DNA of 64,000 nt from Pelagibaculum spongiae. GTDB taxonomy: Bacteria; Pseudomonadota; Gammaproteobacteria; Enterobacterales; Pelagibaculaceae. Both the position numbers and the translations under genes were made by a program. The first letter of the stretch is position 1. Each line of letters starts with the position of its first letter. Below, in pieces: positions 9,224 to 18,557 of the stretch. The stretch spans positions 372,001-436,000 of the forward strand of contig NZ_QDDL01000002.1 of assembly GCF_003097315.1 (NCBI RefSeq). The letters run 5' to 3'. The notes under the pieces were generated by a model that saw only the letters and a program-made list of their open reading frames with translations, did not search any database and was not told the DNA's origin.

Positions 9224-12056
9224 ATGCAATATTAGCGTCATCTGCAATTAACGATTGAAGACTATATCGGCATATAGGTGTTGGCTGAGGCCTACCGATA
9301 TAATAGCCCTGCACATAATCTACTCCAATCTGTCGAAGCAACTCTAATGTTGCTTTATCTTCAACATATTCAGCGACTGTTTTCTTGCCGAAACCTCTGG
9401 CCACTTCCACCAACGCTCTTACCAAAGCCTGATCTTCTCGACTTGATGTGAGCTGGCGAATAAATGCCCCATCAATTTTTACATAATCTAGTGGAAGCTG
9501 CTTGAAGTAATAAAATGAAGAAAAACCAACTCCGAAGTCATCTAGCGCGAACTGACAACCAAGCGCGTTGATCGCTTCCATCATTTCTCTTGCAGATTCG
9601 ATATTAGCTACTGCAGCAGTTTCTGTTAATTCAAAAATTAAACGCGAAGGATTTATCGATAACCGTGCCATTTCTTTTTTTAACAACGGCAGTAATTCAG
9701 GGTCTTGAATTGAATGCGCAGATAAATTAAGCGCAAGCCGTTTCGGCTCATCATATTTTCCTAGCCAATCTAGCGCTAGCTTTAACATATAATGATCCAG
9801 TTTACTGATCAGGCCACTTTGCTCTGCAGCAATAATTAAAGGCCCCGGAGGAAGAATTTGCCCATTTTCATCTTTAACTCGCATGAGTGCTTCGTAATGC
9901 AAAGGCAAATGACTAGCCAACGGCAGTATCGGTTGGAAATACAACATGATCCGATTTTGTTCCATCGCATTATGTAGTTTTTCTTTCCAAAACATTCTTT
10001 GTTGAATTTGTTCACGGCCCTGCTCACGGTGGTCAAATAAATGCCAGCGACCTCGCCCATTATGCTTAGCCTGATACATTGCAATATCAGCATGCGACAT
10101 TAAATCTTGCACCGTTTCCCCATGCTGAGGAAACATCACAACACCAAGGCTACAAGACACTCTCAATTGAGGCCCCGCTTCAATCTGCTCGATGCCTTTA
10201 AGTATTTCTTCTGCAGTTTGCCCAGCGGCAGCGATTGTTGTTTCTTGAATAACTAAAGCAAATTCATCGCCACCGAGACGAGCAATTAAATCACTTTTTT
10301 TCGATTTACTCTTTAATAAATCTGCAACCTGACGCAGCAACAAATCACCTGTGTGATGACCGCAACTATCATTAATTTCCTTAAACTGGTCTAAATCAAA
10401 AACCAGTAAAGCGCCAATATGGTTATAACGCAGTGCGATTGCTAAACATCGCTCTAACTCTTCTTCAAAACGCCGCCGATTCATTAAGCCCGTTAAACTA
10501 TCGTGACTGGCTAACCAGGCAATTTCTTCGCGAGCTTGTTTGCTTTCGGTAACATCGCGGCCAATTGATAATAACTGAGCACCATCCGCCATCGCCCAGG
10601 ACAACCGAACATGTTGCCAAGAGATTAAACGGTTACCCAATTGAGGATGTATTACCTGACATTCATGTTCATATTGGCTACTTTGGTCTCGTAATAAGCG
10701 TTGTAATTTACCTGGCAACATTGAATCTGGCTGAGCCATTAATTCAATAAACAAGCGCCCTTCAATCTCTTTGCTCGACAATCCTGATAGTCGCTCAACA
10801 AAATGATTCGCTTGGATAATTCGCCCTGAAGCATCTTGCGCCAGTATCGCGAAAGGTGCTGAGTCCAATATCCCGTTAATAAAACGTTTTTGTCGCTTGA
10901 ATCTTTGCCTTTGCTTGGAAGCTCTGGAAACATGCCGATACAACCGGCCATGCAACAGATTCATTCGATTAGTCAACTCGTTGGCAGCACCTAACAATAG
11001 ATCTGATTCATCTTTAAAAGCCCCTTGATTGGCTCGACTTTCAGTGACTCGATCTAGCAGTTCGGTTTTTCCTTTAGTTAAATCGGTAATCAGTAGCGAT
11101 ATTTCCGAAATTCTGGCTAAAGGCCGCCATAACAGCAAAACCAACAAAATAAGTGAAATAGATCCCGCAGCAAGAACTGTTAACAGACTCACTAGCAAGT
11201 TTTGCTTTAAGCGACCAAATTGTTCAGTGACATCGTCGATGAGCAACAACCAGCCTTCACCTTTTTCAAAGCCAGGCAGCGGGAAACGGTGGATGTTATA
11301 GGTACGATTATCTTTCCAGTAATAGCTGCCTTTATCCAAATTAGATGCTTGCGGCCATTGATGACTGACTTCCAACAATAATGGCAGGGTGTGATGCTGG
11401 TGGGTCAAGCCAATTACTGACGCTTTCCAGCTAGAGAGTTCTCGACCAGTTGCTGCAGTGTCATCTACTAGCAGCACTAAATCTTCACTGAGTGTTTGCT
11501 GTAATTCCAACACCATCGACGTTAATGGCGAACCTAATAACATGACAATTTGCCGACCATCAGGCAATAAAAGTGGTATGGCTCCATAACGAAAACAACT
11601 GGCCTGACAAGCAATCCGACTCACTACCGATTCGCTTTCAGCCGCTTGATTGAGTATTTTTTCCAATTGCTGGTTAGCCATAGAATGGCTTTCTCCGGTC
11701 CATGCGAGCAGCTGGTTTTTCCGGTCATAGACAGATAACCAACTCAGCCCCATATGAAGCTGTAGATCCATCCAGTTATTCTGCAATACATCATTTGCCG
11801 CAGAAACATCTTTGCCTAATAAATTGGAGAGGCCATCAATTTTGGCGACTAGCGGGGCAAGCTGTTGAAAATCATTTGCCGGTGCTTTAAAAATTCGCTC
11901 AGCTTGTCGCCAGCTAGCAATTAGCTTTTGTCTTTGGCTGCTATGTACTTGCTCTGACAACCGCTGATTGTGGTGATACCCCAGCACCGATGCCAAACAG
12001 AGCATCAAAACACCAGTAATAATTAAGGCCTTCCATTTGAGACTAAAAATTGGCAT
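9222..12056 (-). CDS. Membrane-bound GGDEF-EAL c-di-GMP sensor with PAS domain
   Basis: A 944-residue bifunctional c-di-GMP enzyme candidate. Order: membrane helix (about 7-25), periplasmic sensor region (to about 275), second membrane helix (VSLLTVLAAGSISLILLVLLL), HAMP-like linker, a PAS domain (about 390-510, INGILDSAPFAILAQD), GGDEF domain with intact RLGGDEF (about residue 595) and EAL domain with intact YEALMR (about 721), DDFGVGFSS and KIDGAFI. The inhibitory I-site position reads KKSD instead of RxxD. Both catalytic signatures being intact, it could make or degrade c-di-GMP. It starts 10 bases after the stop of the PstS-like gene, so the two form an operon in which the secreted protein may supply the ligand signal. 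Confidence 0.92.
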   Translation of the reverse strand: MPIFSLKWKALIITGVLMLCLASVLGYHHNQRLSEQVHSSQRQKLIASWRQAERIFKAPANDFQQLAPLVAKIDGLSNLLGKDVSAANDVLQNNWMDLQLHMGLSWLSVYDRKNQLLAWTGESHSMANQQLEKILNQAAESESVVSRIACQASCFRYGAIPLLLPDGRQIVMLLGSPLTSMVLELQQTLSEDLVLLVDDTAATGRELSSWKASVIGLTHQHHTLPLLLEVSHQWPQASNLDKGSYYWKDNRTYNIHRFPLPGFEKGEGWLLLIDDVTEQFGRLKQNLLVSLLTVLAAGSISLILLVLLLWRPLARISEISLLITDLTKGKTELLDRVTESRANQGAFKDESDLLLGAANELTNRMNLLHGRLYRHVSRASKQRQRFKRQKRFINGILDSAPFAILAQDASGRIIQANHFVERLSGLSSKEIEGRLFIELMAQPDSMLPGKLQRLLRDQSSQYEHECQVIHPQLGNRLISWQHVRLSWAMADGAQLLSIGRDVTESKQAREEIAWLASHDSLTGLMNRRRFEEELERCLAIALRYNHIGALLVFDLDQFKEINDSCGHHTGDLLLRQVADLLKSKSKKSDLIARLGGDEFALVIQETTIAAAGQTAEEILKGIEQIEAGPQLRVSCSLGVVMFPQHGETVQDLMSHADIAMYQAKHNGRGRWHLFDHREQGREQIQQRMFWKEKLHNAMEQNRIMLYFQPILPLASHLPLHYEALMRVKDENGQILPPGPLIIAAEQSGLISKLDHYMLKLALDWLGKYDEPKRLALNLSAHSIQDPELLPLLKKEMARLSINPSRLIFELTETAAVANIESAREMMEAINALGCQFALDDFGVGFSSFYYFKQLPLDYVKIDGAFIRQLTSSREDQALVRALVEVARGFGKKTVAEYVEDKATLELLRQIGVDYVQGYYIGRPQPTPICRYSLQSLIADDANIA

Positions 12057-12066
12057 TAGCTAATCA

Positions 12067-12540
12067 TCAATCCTCAGGTAGGCCGGCGAAATCGAGACTT
12101 AATACCAGCACATTCAATTCAGTTCGCTTAAGATCCTGATAACGCGCATACCCAAGTGCACCAGGCGTTTCGCTGACAAACTTCAACAATTCTTGCGGAG
12201 AAACCAGTTTTAAAGGTGGTAAACGACTGCCAGAAAGTAGCTGCCGGTCTTGTAAAAATTTCAGCTGCTGAGGATACAACCGCAGCAATCGCTTACTAAA
12301 ATCTGAGTGCATCTGGCTACGATAATTCAACATAGCCAATTTAACTGGCAAACCATTCGGCCAATGACTTCGCTGCAATCCAAAAAGAGAACGAGCAGCC
12401 GGAAGGGATAGCTGAATAACTTGAGTAGATGGGTGCGCAATTACTGCTACGGGGTCTTGCGCTTGCACATATTCTTCAGCACAAACAACCAGTGGAAGCC
12501 ACAGCAATGCTGCAATAAAGAGAAAGCTAGGTTTCTTCAA
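12067..12540 (-). CDS. Small PstS-like periplasmic binding protein
   Basis: A 157-residue secreted protein: signal peptide to about residue 21 (FLFIAALLWLPLVVCAEE), then a short phosphate-binding-protein-like fold with VIAHPS, LSLPAARSLFGLQRSHWPNG and a closing VSETPGALGYAR. The last two are common in the small PBP-like proteins that sit next to GGDEF/EAL sensors. It is roughly half the size of a true PstS. The only suitable in-frame start is TTG at 12540; no good ribosome binding site is visible. It is co-transcribed with the c-di-GMP sensor downstream and is probably a ligand-sensing partner rather than a transporter component, since no permease genes are nearby. Confidence 0.75.
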   Translation of the reverse strand: MKKPSFLFIAALLWLPLVVCAEEYVQAQDPVAVIAHPSTQVIQLSLPAARSLFGLQRSHWPNGLPVKLAMLNYRSQMHSDFSKRLLRLYPQQLKFLQDRQLLSGSRLPPLKLVSPQELLKFVSETPGALGYARYQDLKRTELNVLVLSLDFAGLPED

Positions 12541-12752
12541 TGCGAATTCATTATTTTTGTAATAATTAAATAAAACTTAACACAAATACATCAATAAACG
12601 AACCTTCAGCAGCATATCCGATTAGCTAGATTAACGATTATTAAACATTGATATTAATAGCCACCTACCCCTTTTGCACCAACAATCAGTTCTTTCACCG
12701 CATTATATTCATGGATATAATACGGCAAACTAACAACAAAGGCAGATTTCAA

Positions 12753-13130
12753 ATGCAGAACATCATGCTTAGCTTCCATCTTGTTACCGTTGTACTCGCA
12801 TTGTTTTTCTTATTATCTGCAACTCTGATTGCCAACAAGAAACCCGCTTGGCTAGACAACTCGCTAATGATCAAACTACCCATGCTAAATAATGGACTAG
12901 TGTTATTATCAGCGATTTTCTTATTTTTCATCTTTAAACAATATCCCTTCGTAAACGATTGGGTCACTGCAAAGCTGATTGCCCTGATATTGTTCATTGC
13001 ACTTGCTGCCATTTTAATGCGCAAGAAAATTTCTGGTAAACCGGGAATGATTGTTGCAGGTTGCGCCGTCGCTTGCTGGCTATATTTATACGCCGTTGGC
13101 AAAACAATGAATCCTTGGGTTTTCTTTTAG
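12753..13130 (+). CDS. SirB2-like small integral membrane protein
   Basis: A 125-residue product with four hydrophobic segments: SFHLVTVVLALFFLLSATLI, LLSAIFLFFIF, LIALILFIALAAIL and MIVAGCAVACWLYLYAVG. The pattern and the K-P-A-W...KLPMLNNG...NDWVTAKL motif order match the SirB2 family, whose function is poorly defined. I use the ATG at 12753, with AAAGG about 10 bases upstream; an ORF extends 35 codons further up but that part lacks family character. The gene stands alone between divergent and convergent neighbours. Confidence 0.72.
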   Translation: MQNIMLSFHLVTVVLALFFLLSATLIANKKPAWLDNSLMIKLPMLNNGLVLLSAIFLFFIFKQYPFVNDWVTAKLIALILFIALAAILMRKKISGKPGMIVAGCAVACWLYLYAVGKTMNPWVFF

Positions 13131-13145
13131 TAATACGAAAACTCA

Positions 13146-15143
13146 TTATTGCGAAGTTGAAGTCTGATCAAAATCGCTAATCGAACGTTCAATGCACTCG
13201 GTTAGCGGCTTTGGTTTGGCAAACAAATACCCTTGTCCACCACCCACACCGATATTCTTTAATGTTCTCCATTCGGTTTCAGTTTCTACTCGTTCACCAA
13301 TAAGCGTAACGCCGAGCCCTTGGGCAATATCTACCAAGGCCTGGATAAAAAACTGGTTATCTCGATTACTCTGAATATCTTTTATATAGCTACTATCCAG
13401 TTTTAAGTAATCGACTTGAATACTGTTTAAGTAGCCAAATGGTGTAAAACCTTGACCAAAATGATCCAACGAAAAACCAACCATTGCAGAATCTATTTGC
13501 CGTTCAGTCTCTCTAAGCTCTTCAATAAAATGTCCCGCAGCATATTCTGTCAATTCAAGAAGAATACGCGGCATATTCACTCTACGCTGCAACTGTCGCT
13601 TCAGCCAATCAACAAAGCAACGATCTGCCAAGGTTTGCCCAGAAATATTAACTACAATTGGAATACTTTTATCCCAATGAACCTGCTCCAGTGTTTGTAG
13701 CAATTGGCTTATAATCAATCGATCTACTTCTGATACCAACCCCATTCGAACTGCCATCGGCATAAATACTGCTGCAGATGCCAGCTTTTCGCTGCCATCC
13801 TCTAATACCAATGGCATTCGCGCAAAAACTTCATAATGCAAAACGCTTTGTTTATTAGCAGCAATTACTGGTTGAGCCACAATCTGCAAGTTTTTCTGTT
13901 CCAGCACTCGAAGTAGTGCACTTCTCCATTGACTACTACCTTGAACTAGACTGGAATCCAGTGTTTTGGCATCGTAACTAAACCAGCCGGAAATACCTTT
14001 TAGTTGGGCAGCTCGCATTGCCATGTCGGCTTCAGACATGATTTGCGTTTCATCAGCACCTTGATTGAACCAGGCTAAGCCTATATGCAATATTTCCTGA
14101 ATATCAAACCCTTCTTTAGGTTCAATAATCGAACTATTTCGAATAATTCTTTCAGCAGTTTTTGCTGCATCATCCGCACTAATATCGACCAGTAATATGG
14201 CAAATTCTGAGCCACCTAAACGTGCAGTCACTGAACGTTCTTGTGGCTTAACTGACTCTGAAATCTGGTCAGCAAGTGCAATCAATAACTGATCGCCTGC
14301 TTCCCGGCCATGGGTTTGGTTGTAGGTTGCTAACTGGTCTAATTGAATCAATAAAACACAGCCACCATCGATGGTTTCTTGTGAACCAATCACGGCAGAT
14401 AATCGACTTTCCCAAAAATTAACATTACCTAAACCAGTGAGTACATCTCGATAAGCTAGCTCGCGCAGTTTCTCTGTCATTCGCACTTCTTCAGAAAGCA
14501 TCTTGCGTACTTTCTGAGCCAGCATATTCATCGCACGTACAATTTGTTTAAGGTCAATGTTGTTTGGCATGTCACTACATGGAGTAAAGTCACGATCAGC
14601 AATAGCAGCAGCTTGTGCCGCAACCATTCTTAATGCTTTTAGCGATCGGTATAGCAGCAATCCTGCTAGCACACTGCCACCAATCCATAGCACCAAAAAA
14701 CTAATTAGCTGCCATCTCAATAATCGCCATAACTCTGCTCTTTCCGCCACGGGCTCAAATAAAAGCTCCAGCGTTTCACCCGAAGAAAGTAAGAGCTGCT
14801 GGCTAATTTGTGGCAATCCTAGGTAGTCCCACCACCATTCTAACTGGCCAACGCCGGGACGAAGATCAACCTCTGCTAAGACCGTGCTATCTGCCTGATA
14901 AAGGCGAACACGGCTGCCGGTTAACATAGGTTCGCTGATATCAACTAACCGAGGGAGCATCGCGACGGGATCAGAGCGATGATTTAGATAACCATTTAAC
15001 CACTCTAATGCCTGGTGGTCTCTTTGATAGGCTTGCTGCTGAAGAAGGGTACGTTCCAAGCGAAAATTTAATACGCCACCGATTACCAAACATAGTGCCA
15101 AGAGCATGGTAAATAACAGCGTTAACTGGCGGGACAACGACAT
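13146..15143 (-). CDS. LapD-like degenerate GGDEF-EAL c-di-GMP receptor
   Basis: A 665-residue inner-membrane protein: helix at about 8-26, periplasmic LapD/MoxY-type domain to about 140, second helix (LISFLVLWIGGSVLAGLLLY), HAMP linker, GGDEF domain and EAL domain. Catalytic signatures are broken: GGDEF reads GGSEF (about residue 310), EAL reads EVF (about 436), and DDFG reads DHFG. This is the pattern of LapD-type proteins, which bind c-di-GMP with a dead EAL domain and pass the signal through the membrane, in Pseudomonas to the protease LapG that releases adhesins. No LapG or large adhesin is in the window, so the partner is unknown. The terminal VGGGQGYLFAKP region is preserved. Confidence 0.85.
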   Translation of the reverse strand: MSLSRQLTLLFTMLLALCLVIGGVLNFRLERTLLQQQAYQRDHQALEWLNGYLNHRSDPVAMLPRLVDISEPMLTGSRVRLYQADSTVLAEVDLRPGVGQLEWWWDYLGLPQISQQLLLSSGETLELLFEPVAERAELWRLLRWQLISFLVLWIGGSVLAGLLLYRSLKALRMVAAQAAAIADRDFTPCSDMPNNIDLKQIVRAMNMLAQKVRKMLSEEVRMTEKLRELAYRDVLTGLGNVNFWESRLSAVIGSQETIDGGCVLLIQLDQLATYNQTHGREAGDQLLIALADQISESVKPQERSVTARLGGSEFAILLVDISADDAAKTAERIIRNSSIIEPKEGFDIQEILHIGLAWFNQGADETQIMSEADMAMRAAQLKGISGWFSYDAKTLDSSLVQGSSQWRSALLRVLEQKNLQIVAQPVIAANKQSVLHYEVFARMPLVLEDGSEKLASAAVFMPMAVRMGLVSEVDRLIISQLLQTLEQVHWDKSIPIVVNISGQTLADRCFVDWLKRQLQRRVNMPRILLELTEYAAGHFIEELRETERQIDSAMVGFSLDHFGQGFTPFGYLNSIQVDYLKLDSSYIKDIQSNRDNQFFIQALVDIAQGLGVTLIGERVETETEWRTLKNIGVGGGQGYLFAKPKPLTECIERSISDFDQTSTSQ

Positions 15144-15229
15144 GGCTCCTCCATGAGCCGTAACATTTCCCTAAGTGTTAACGCTAAAAGCGCCGCTGTC
15201 TAAGTTGAGCATCAATCAAAGCACTAAAA

Positions 15230-16003
15230 CTAGCTTCGAATACCAATCCCACGATTCAGCATCCATAAACACAAGCAAAACATTAATACCGTCAGAAGCG
15301 CAATTAATGACAAAGCCAGATAAGCATTAATATCACTTACCCCTAAAATGCCAAATCGAAATGCATTGACGATATATAACATTGGATTGAAGTGCGATAC
15401 GGTTTGCCAAAAATCCGGCAGCATCTTAATCGAATAGAACACGCCACCCAAGTAGGTTAGTGGCGTCAAAATGAAGGTCGGAACAATCGATATATCATCA
15501 AATTTGTTAGCAAAGGTGGCATTTACAAAGCCACCTAATGAAAACAACATCGATGTCAGCAATAACACCGAAAATGTAATCCCCAGATTATGCACTTGCA
15601 GGTCGGTAAAAAACATTGATACGCCGGTTACAATCAAACCAACCAACAAACCTCGAAAGCAACCACCGGCCATATAGCCCAATAAAATTAAGTAGGCTGG
15701 CATAGGAGAGACAATCAACTCTTCAATATGTTTACCAAACTTGGCACCAAAAAATGACGACACCACATTGGCATATGAGTTGGTTACTACCGACATCATA
15801 ATCAAACCAGGCACAATATATTCGATATATGAAAAACCATCCATTTGACCAATTCTGCTGCCTATCAAATTGCCAAAAATGACAAAATACAGACTCATGG
15901 TAATCACTGGCGGCAACAAGGTTTGTGGCCATATCCTTGTAATTCGATCAATTTCCTTGCGTAACAAGGTTAAAAATGCAGTTAAATTATCTTTAGCATT
16001 CAT
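15230..16003 (-). CDS. yadH: ABC-2 type exporter permease, YadH family
   Basis: A 257-residue permease with six predicted membrane segments and near-identity to E. coli YadH in VPGLIMMSV, SSFFGAKF and DDISIVPTFILTPLTYLGGVFYS. It forms the membrane part of an ABC exporter with the ATPase encoded just upstream; its ATG shares one base with the ATPase stop (TGATG), so translation is coupled. The natural substrate of YadGH is not established. It is the last gene of this two-gene unit. Confidence 0.93.
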   Translation of the reverse strand: MNAKDNLTAFLTLLRKEIDRITRIWPQTLLPPVITMSLYFVIFGNLIGSRIGQMDGFSYIEYIVPGLIMMSVVTNSYANVVSSFFGAKFGKHIEELIVSPMPAYLILLGYMAGGCFRGLLVGLIVTGVSMFFTDLQVHNLGITFSVLLLTSMLFSLGGFVNATFANKFDDISIVPTFILTPLTYLGGVFYSIKMLPDFWQTVSHFNPMLYIVNAFRFGILGVSDINAYLALSLIALLTVLMFCLCLWMLNRGIGIRS

Positions 16004-17061
16004 CAGATTACTTCCTGCCCTTTACCAGAACCATTATCAGAAGTAACCGGCAATGATTCTGCAGCATATTGCTCAGCATCTAGCCCCACCGTGTTATCTA
16101 CGCCCTTCTCTACCAATCGTACAAATAATTCTTCCAATCGATTTGCCTTGTTACGCATACTTAAAATTTCGACACCAGCACGATTCAATTGCTCAAACAG
16201 TGGATTCAATCCGTCTTGCTTTTGAATCTCAACTTCAATGCCATGATCTACTTCAGACCAATTAAAGCCTTTTAATTCAAAGTTATTAGGCAGCGGCGAC
16301 TTGCAGTCGAGTAAAAATACTTCACTATTTAATTTCGAAAGCAGTGTTCTCATTGAAGTGTTTTCAATAATTTCACCCTTGTCGATAATCGCAATATTGC
16401 GACAGAGAGATTCTGCTTCTTCTAAGTAATGAGTGGTCAAAATAATTGTGACACCTTGAGCATTAATACTCTCAAGAAAGCTCCACATCGAACGGCGCAA
16501 TTCAATATCGACACCTGCTGTTGGCTCATCGAGTATCAATAGCTTTGGTTCATGAACTAAAGCTCTAGCAATCATCAAGCGGCGTTTCATACCACCGGAT
16601 AATGCTCTAGAAATATCATCGCGCTTTTCCCACAAACCCAGTTGACGTAAATATTTTTCAGCGTTTTTTAGTGCTTTTTTTCGTGGTAACCCATAATAAC
16701 CAGCCTGGTTAGTGACGATATCGATCACTTTTTCAAACTGATTGAAGTTAAATTCCTGAGGCACTAAACCGAGGCATTTTTTTGCTTTGGACAATTCGCT
16801 ATCGATGCTATGTCCAAAGATTGAAACGCTACCAGCACTTTTATTTACCAGCGAGCTAGTAATACCAATCGTGGTCGATTTACCCGCACCATTAGGTCCC
16901 AGCAAAGCAAAGAAATCCCCTTGGCGTACTACAAGGTCTAGCCCTCGCAAAGCAACAAAGCCATTGGAATAGGTTTTATGTAATCCAGAAATTGATAATG
17001 CAGCAATATCATCCTGGTTAATTTCGGTCTGGTTGGCAGAACCAGAAACAGCAACGGTCAT
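16003..17061 (-). CDS. yadG: ABC exporter ATPase, YadG family
   Basis: The ATP-binding subunit of the exporter. Motifs: Walker A GPNGAGKST, Q-loop VPQEFNFNQF, signature LSGGMKRRLMIARAL, Walker B LLILDEPTAGVD, and switch His in LTTHYLEEAE. It is somewhat longer than E. coli YadG, with a C-terminal acidic tail of about 40 residues. I place the start at the ATG at 17061 because AGGAG lies 5 bases upstream; a GTG at 17067 in frame is the other option. The gene overlaps the yadH permease by one base. Confidence 0.93.
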   Translation of the reverse strand: MTVAVSGSANQTEINQDDIAALSISGLHKTYSNGFVALRGLDLVVRQGDFFALLGPNGAGKSTTIGITSSLVNKSAGSVSIFGHSIDSELSKAKKCLGLVPQEFNFNQFEKVIDIVTNQAGYYGLPRKKALKNAEKYLRQLGLWEKRDDISRALSGGMKRRLMIARALVHEPKLLILDEPTAGVDIELRRSMWSFLESINAQGVTIILTTHYLEEAESLCRNIAIIDKGEIIENTSMRTLLSKLNSEVFLLDCKSPLPNNFELKGFNWSEVDHGIEVEIQKQDGLNPLFEQLNRAGVEILSMRNKANRLEELFVRLVEKGVDNTVGLDAEQYAAESLPVTSDNGSGKGQEVI

Positions 17062-17246
17062 AAGCACTCCTACAAGCAGAAGCGGAATTATACGCTGTGT
17101 AGTGACAATTGTTCATAGATTCGCTGATCCACACCTGAAAAGCATTATTGCAGATTTGCAAACAACAACGACAAACTGCTCAAAGCCATGTTTTATCATT
17201 AACCCTGTATCACACTCGACTAATGCCCCAAATTGAGGTTCAGTGA

Positions 17247-17720
17247 ATGCCCAAACACGCTCAGCTTGGTAACTTTGATCGAAAGATCTTGCAGATAATG
17301 CAGCAATCCAACCGGACAACTTCAAATCAAATCAACTTATCTCCAGCCTCGGTTCAATGGCGAATTAAGCGACTACGTGATCAAAAAGCAATTACGGCGG
17401 ATGTCTCGGCTATCAATCGAAAGATGATTGGTCACGAAGTGACCTTCATTGCTCAGGTCACTCTAGAGCGAGAGTGGGCAGATTTGATTGATTGCTTCAA
17501 AAAAGAAATGAAAGCTAATGCCTGTGTACAGTGATGTTATTGCGTCGCTGGCAGATCAGCTTTTATTCTAATTGTTACTGCAGCAAATATGGCTGGTTAG
17601 GAAGCCTTCACCCAAGAAGCCTTCTTTGGCGACACCAATATTAGAGGCTTTCAAACTAACGTAGTGATCGAACCGATCAAGGTAGGGCTGTCAGTACCGA
17701 TTGATTTGCTGGAAGATTAG
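17247..17720 (+). pseudogene. Lrp/AsnC-family regulator, inactivated by two in-frame stops
   Basis: The first 95 codons encode a winged-helix start of the Lrp/AsnC type (FDRKILQIMQQSNR, then INLSPASVQWRIKRLRDQ). The segment before the recognition helix looks 3-4 residues short of the family pattern. Translation stops at TGA 17532-17534, but the same frame continues with recognisable Lrp ligand-domain sequence (CYCVAG, FILIVTAANMAG), meets TAG at 17598-17600, then continues again (EAFTQEAFFGDTNI, FQTNVVIEPIKVG) to a final TAG at 17718-17720. Two nonsense changes with no frameshift point to a decayed gene. The truncated N-terminal part could still be made. Confidence 0.85.
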
Positions 17721-17726
17721 CAAAAA

Positions 17727-17762
17727 AAAATCGCTCTACCTCGAAAAGGTAAAGCGATTTTA
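17727..17762. terminator. Hairpin between the Lrp pseudogene and tRNA-Arg
   Basis: AAAATCGCT and AGCGATTTT arms pair around an inner CTACCT/AGGT stem, with an A-run before and T-run inside the arm. It would terminate the minus-strand tRNA transcript and plus-strand read-through. Confidence 0.75.
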
Positions 17763-17767
17763 GAATA

Positions 17768-17844
17768 TGGTGCACCCGGCGCGATTCGAACGCGCGACCC
17801 TCGGCTTCGGAGGCCGATACTCTATCCAGCTGAGCTACGGGTGC
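17768..17844 (-). tRNA. tRNA-Arg (anticodon CCG)
   Basis: Minus-strand cloverleaf of 77 nt including an encoded CCA: acceptor GCACCCG paired with CGGGTGC, D-arm GCTCAGCTGGATAGAGT, anticodon loop CTCCGAA giving CCG, T-arm GCGCG-TTCGAAT-CGCGC. It reads CGG arginine codons. No integrase or attachment-site duplication is visible beside it. Confidence 0.95.
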
Positions 17845-18092
17845 AAGCGCGTACAGCAGTACGCGGGCGCTGATAATACTGATCCTGCCCTGTTCTGTCC
17901 AGTGAGCAGACCCTTACCTAAAAGATATTTACCGCTAACATATTCAAGCCCAGCTTTTTAATGGTTATACTCGCACCCCTCAAACTTGACGCCTGTCAAA
18001 CGAAAAGGTCTGCGAACGGGGGAGATCCGCGTCGCAACTTACTGATTCACTCAAAGACCAGGCCGTGTGCCAAGTCATTAAAAGGTAGCGTG

Positions 18093-18515
18093 ATGAAAGC
18101 CAGACTGCTGTATATCCTTGCCGGTTCCCTTGCTATTTCGACTGCGGCATTTGCCGATAACTATCGTGATATGTCTGAAGAAGCTATCAATGCTCGAATC
18201 AAGCCTGTGGGAGAAGTCTACATTGCAGGCGAAAGTGAGCCAGCAGCACCTGTAGTTGCAGCCCCCGCAGCCGCTCGTTCTGGTGATGCTGTCTATAACG
18301 CAAGTTGCTTTGCCTGTCACGGCACAGGCGTAGCGGGTGCACCTAAATTAGGTGATGTTGCAGCATGGGCTCCGCGCATTGAGAAAGGGCTTGAGACCCT
18401 GACAACCAATGCGATTAACGGTATCAATGCCATGCCGCCTCGCGGCACCTGCGCTGATTGTTCAGATGACGAGATTCTAGCGGCTATCGAGCATATGGTT
18501 TCTCAAAGCCAGTAA
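18093..18515 (+). CDS. Cytochrome c5-like monohaem cytochrome
   Basis: A 140-residue periplasmic c-type cytochrome: signal peptide to about residue 21 (YILAGSLAISTAAFADN), an Ala/Pro-rich linker (PAAPVVAAPAAARSG), then one haem c domain with CFACH and the axial Met in AMPPRG. A C-terminal CADC pair gives the extra disulfide typical of cytochrome c5. I start at the ATG at 18093, with AAAGG 8 bases upstream; the longer upstream reading has no signal peptide. Likely an electron carrier to a terminal oxidase. It is a single gene ending before repeat D1 and a strong terminator. Confidence 0.92.
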   Translation: MKARLLYILAGSLAISTAAFADNYRDMSEEAINARIKPVGEVYIAGESEPAAPVVAAPAAARSGDAVYNASCFACHGTGVAGAPKLGDVAAWAPRIEKGLETLTTNAINGINAMPPRGTCADCSDDEILAAIEHMVSQSQ

Positions 18516-18557
18516 GTAAAAAAATAATTGTGTTCTGTGCAAGTTATTTGGGTAAAT

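Noticed and set aside
12648-12752. Extended N-terminus of the SirB2-like protein
   Set aside because: The extra 35 residues lack membrane or family character, and the ATG at 12753 has a better ribosome binding site.
15230-17061. NodI/NodJ-type polysaccharide exporter
   Set aside because: The sequences follow E. coli YadH/YadG over their length, and no capsule genes are nearby.
17768-17844. Integration site for a mobile island at tRNA-Arg
   Set aside because: No integrase, no repeated tRNA 3' end and ordinary housekeeping genes on both sides.
17767-17961. Plus-strand 64-codon frame opposite the tRNA
   Set aside because: It is the antisense of tRNA-Arg; composition and position give no support as a protein gene.
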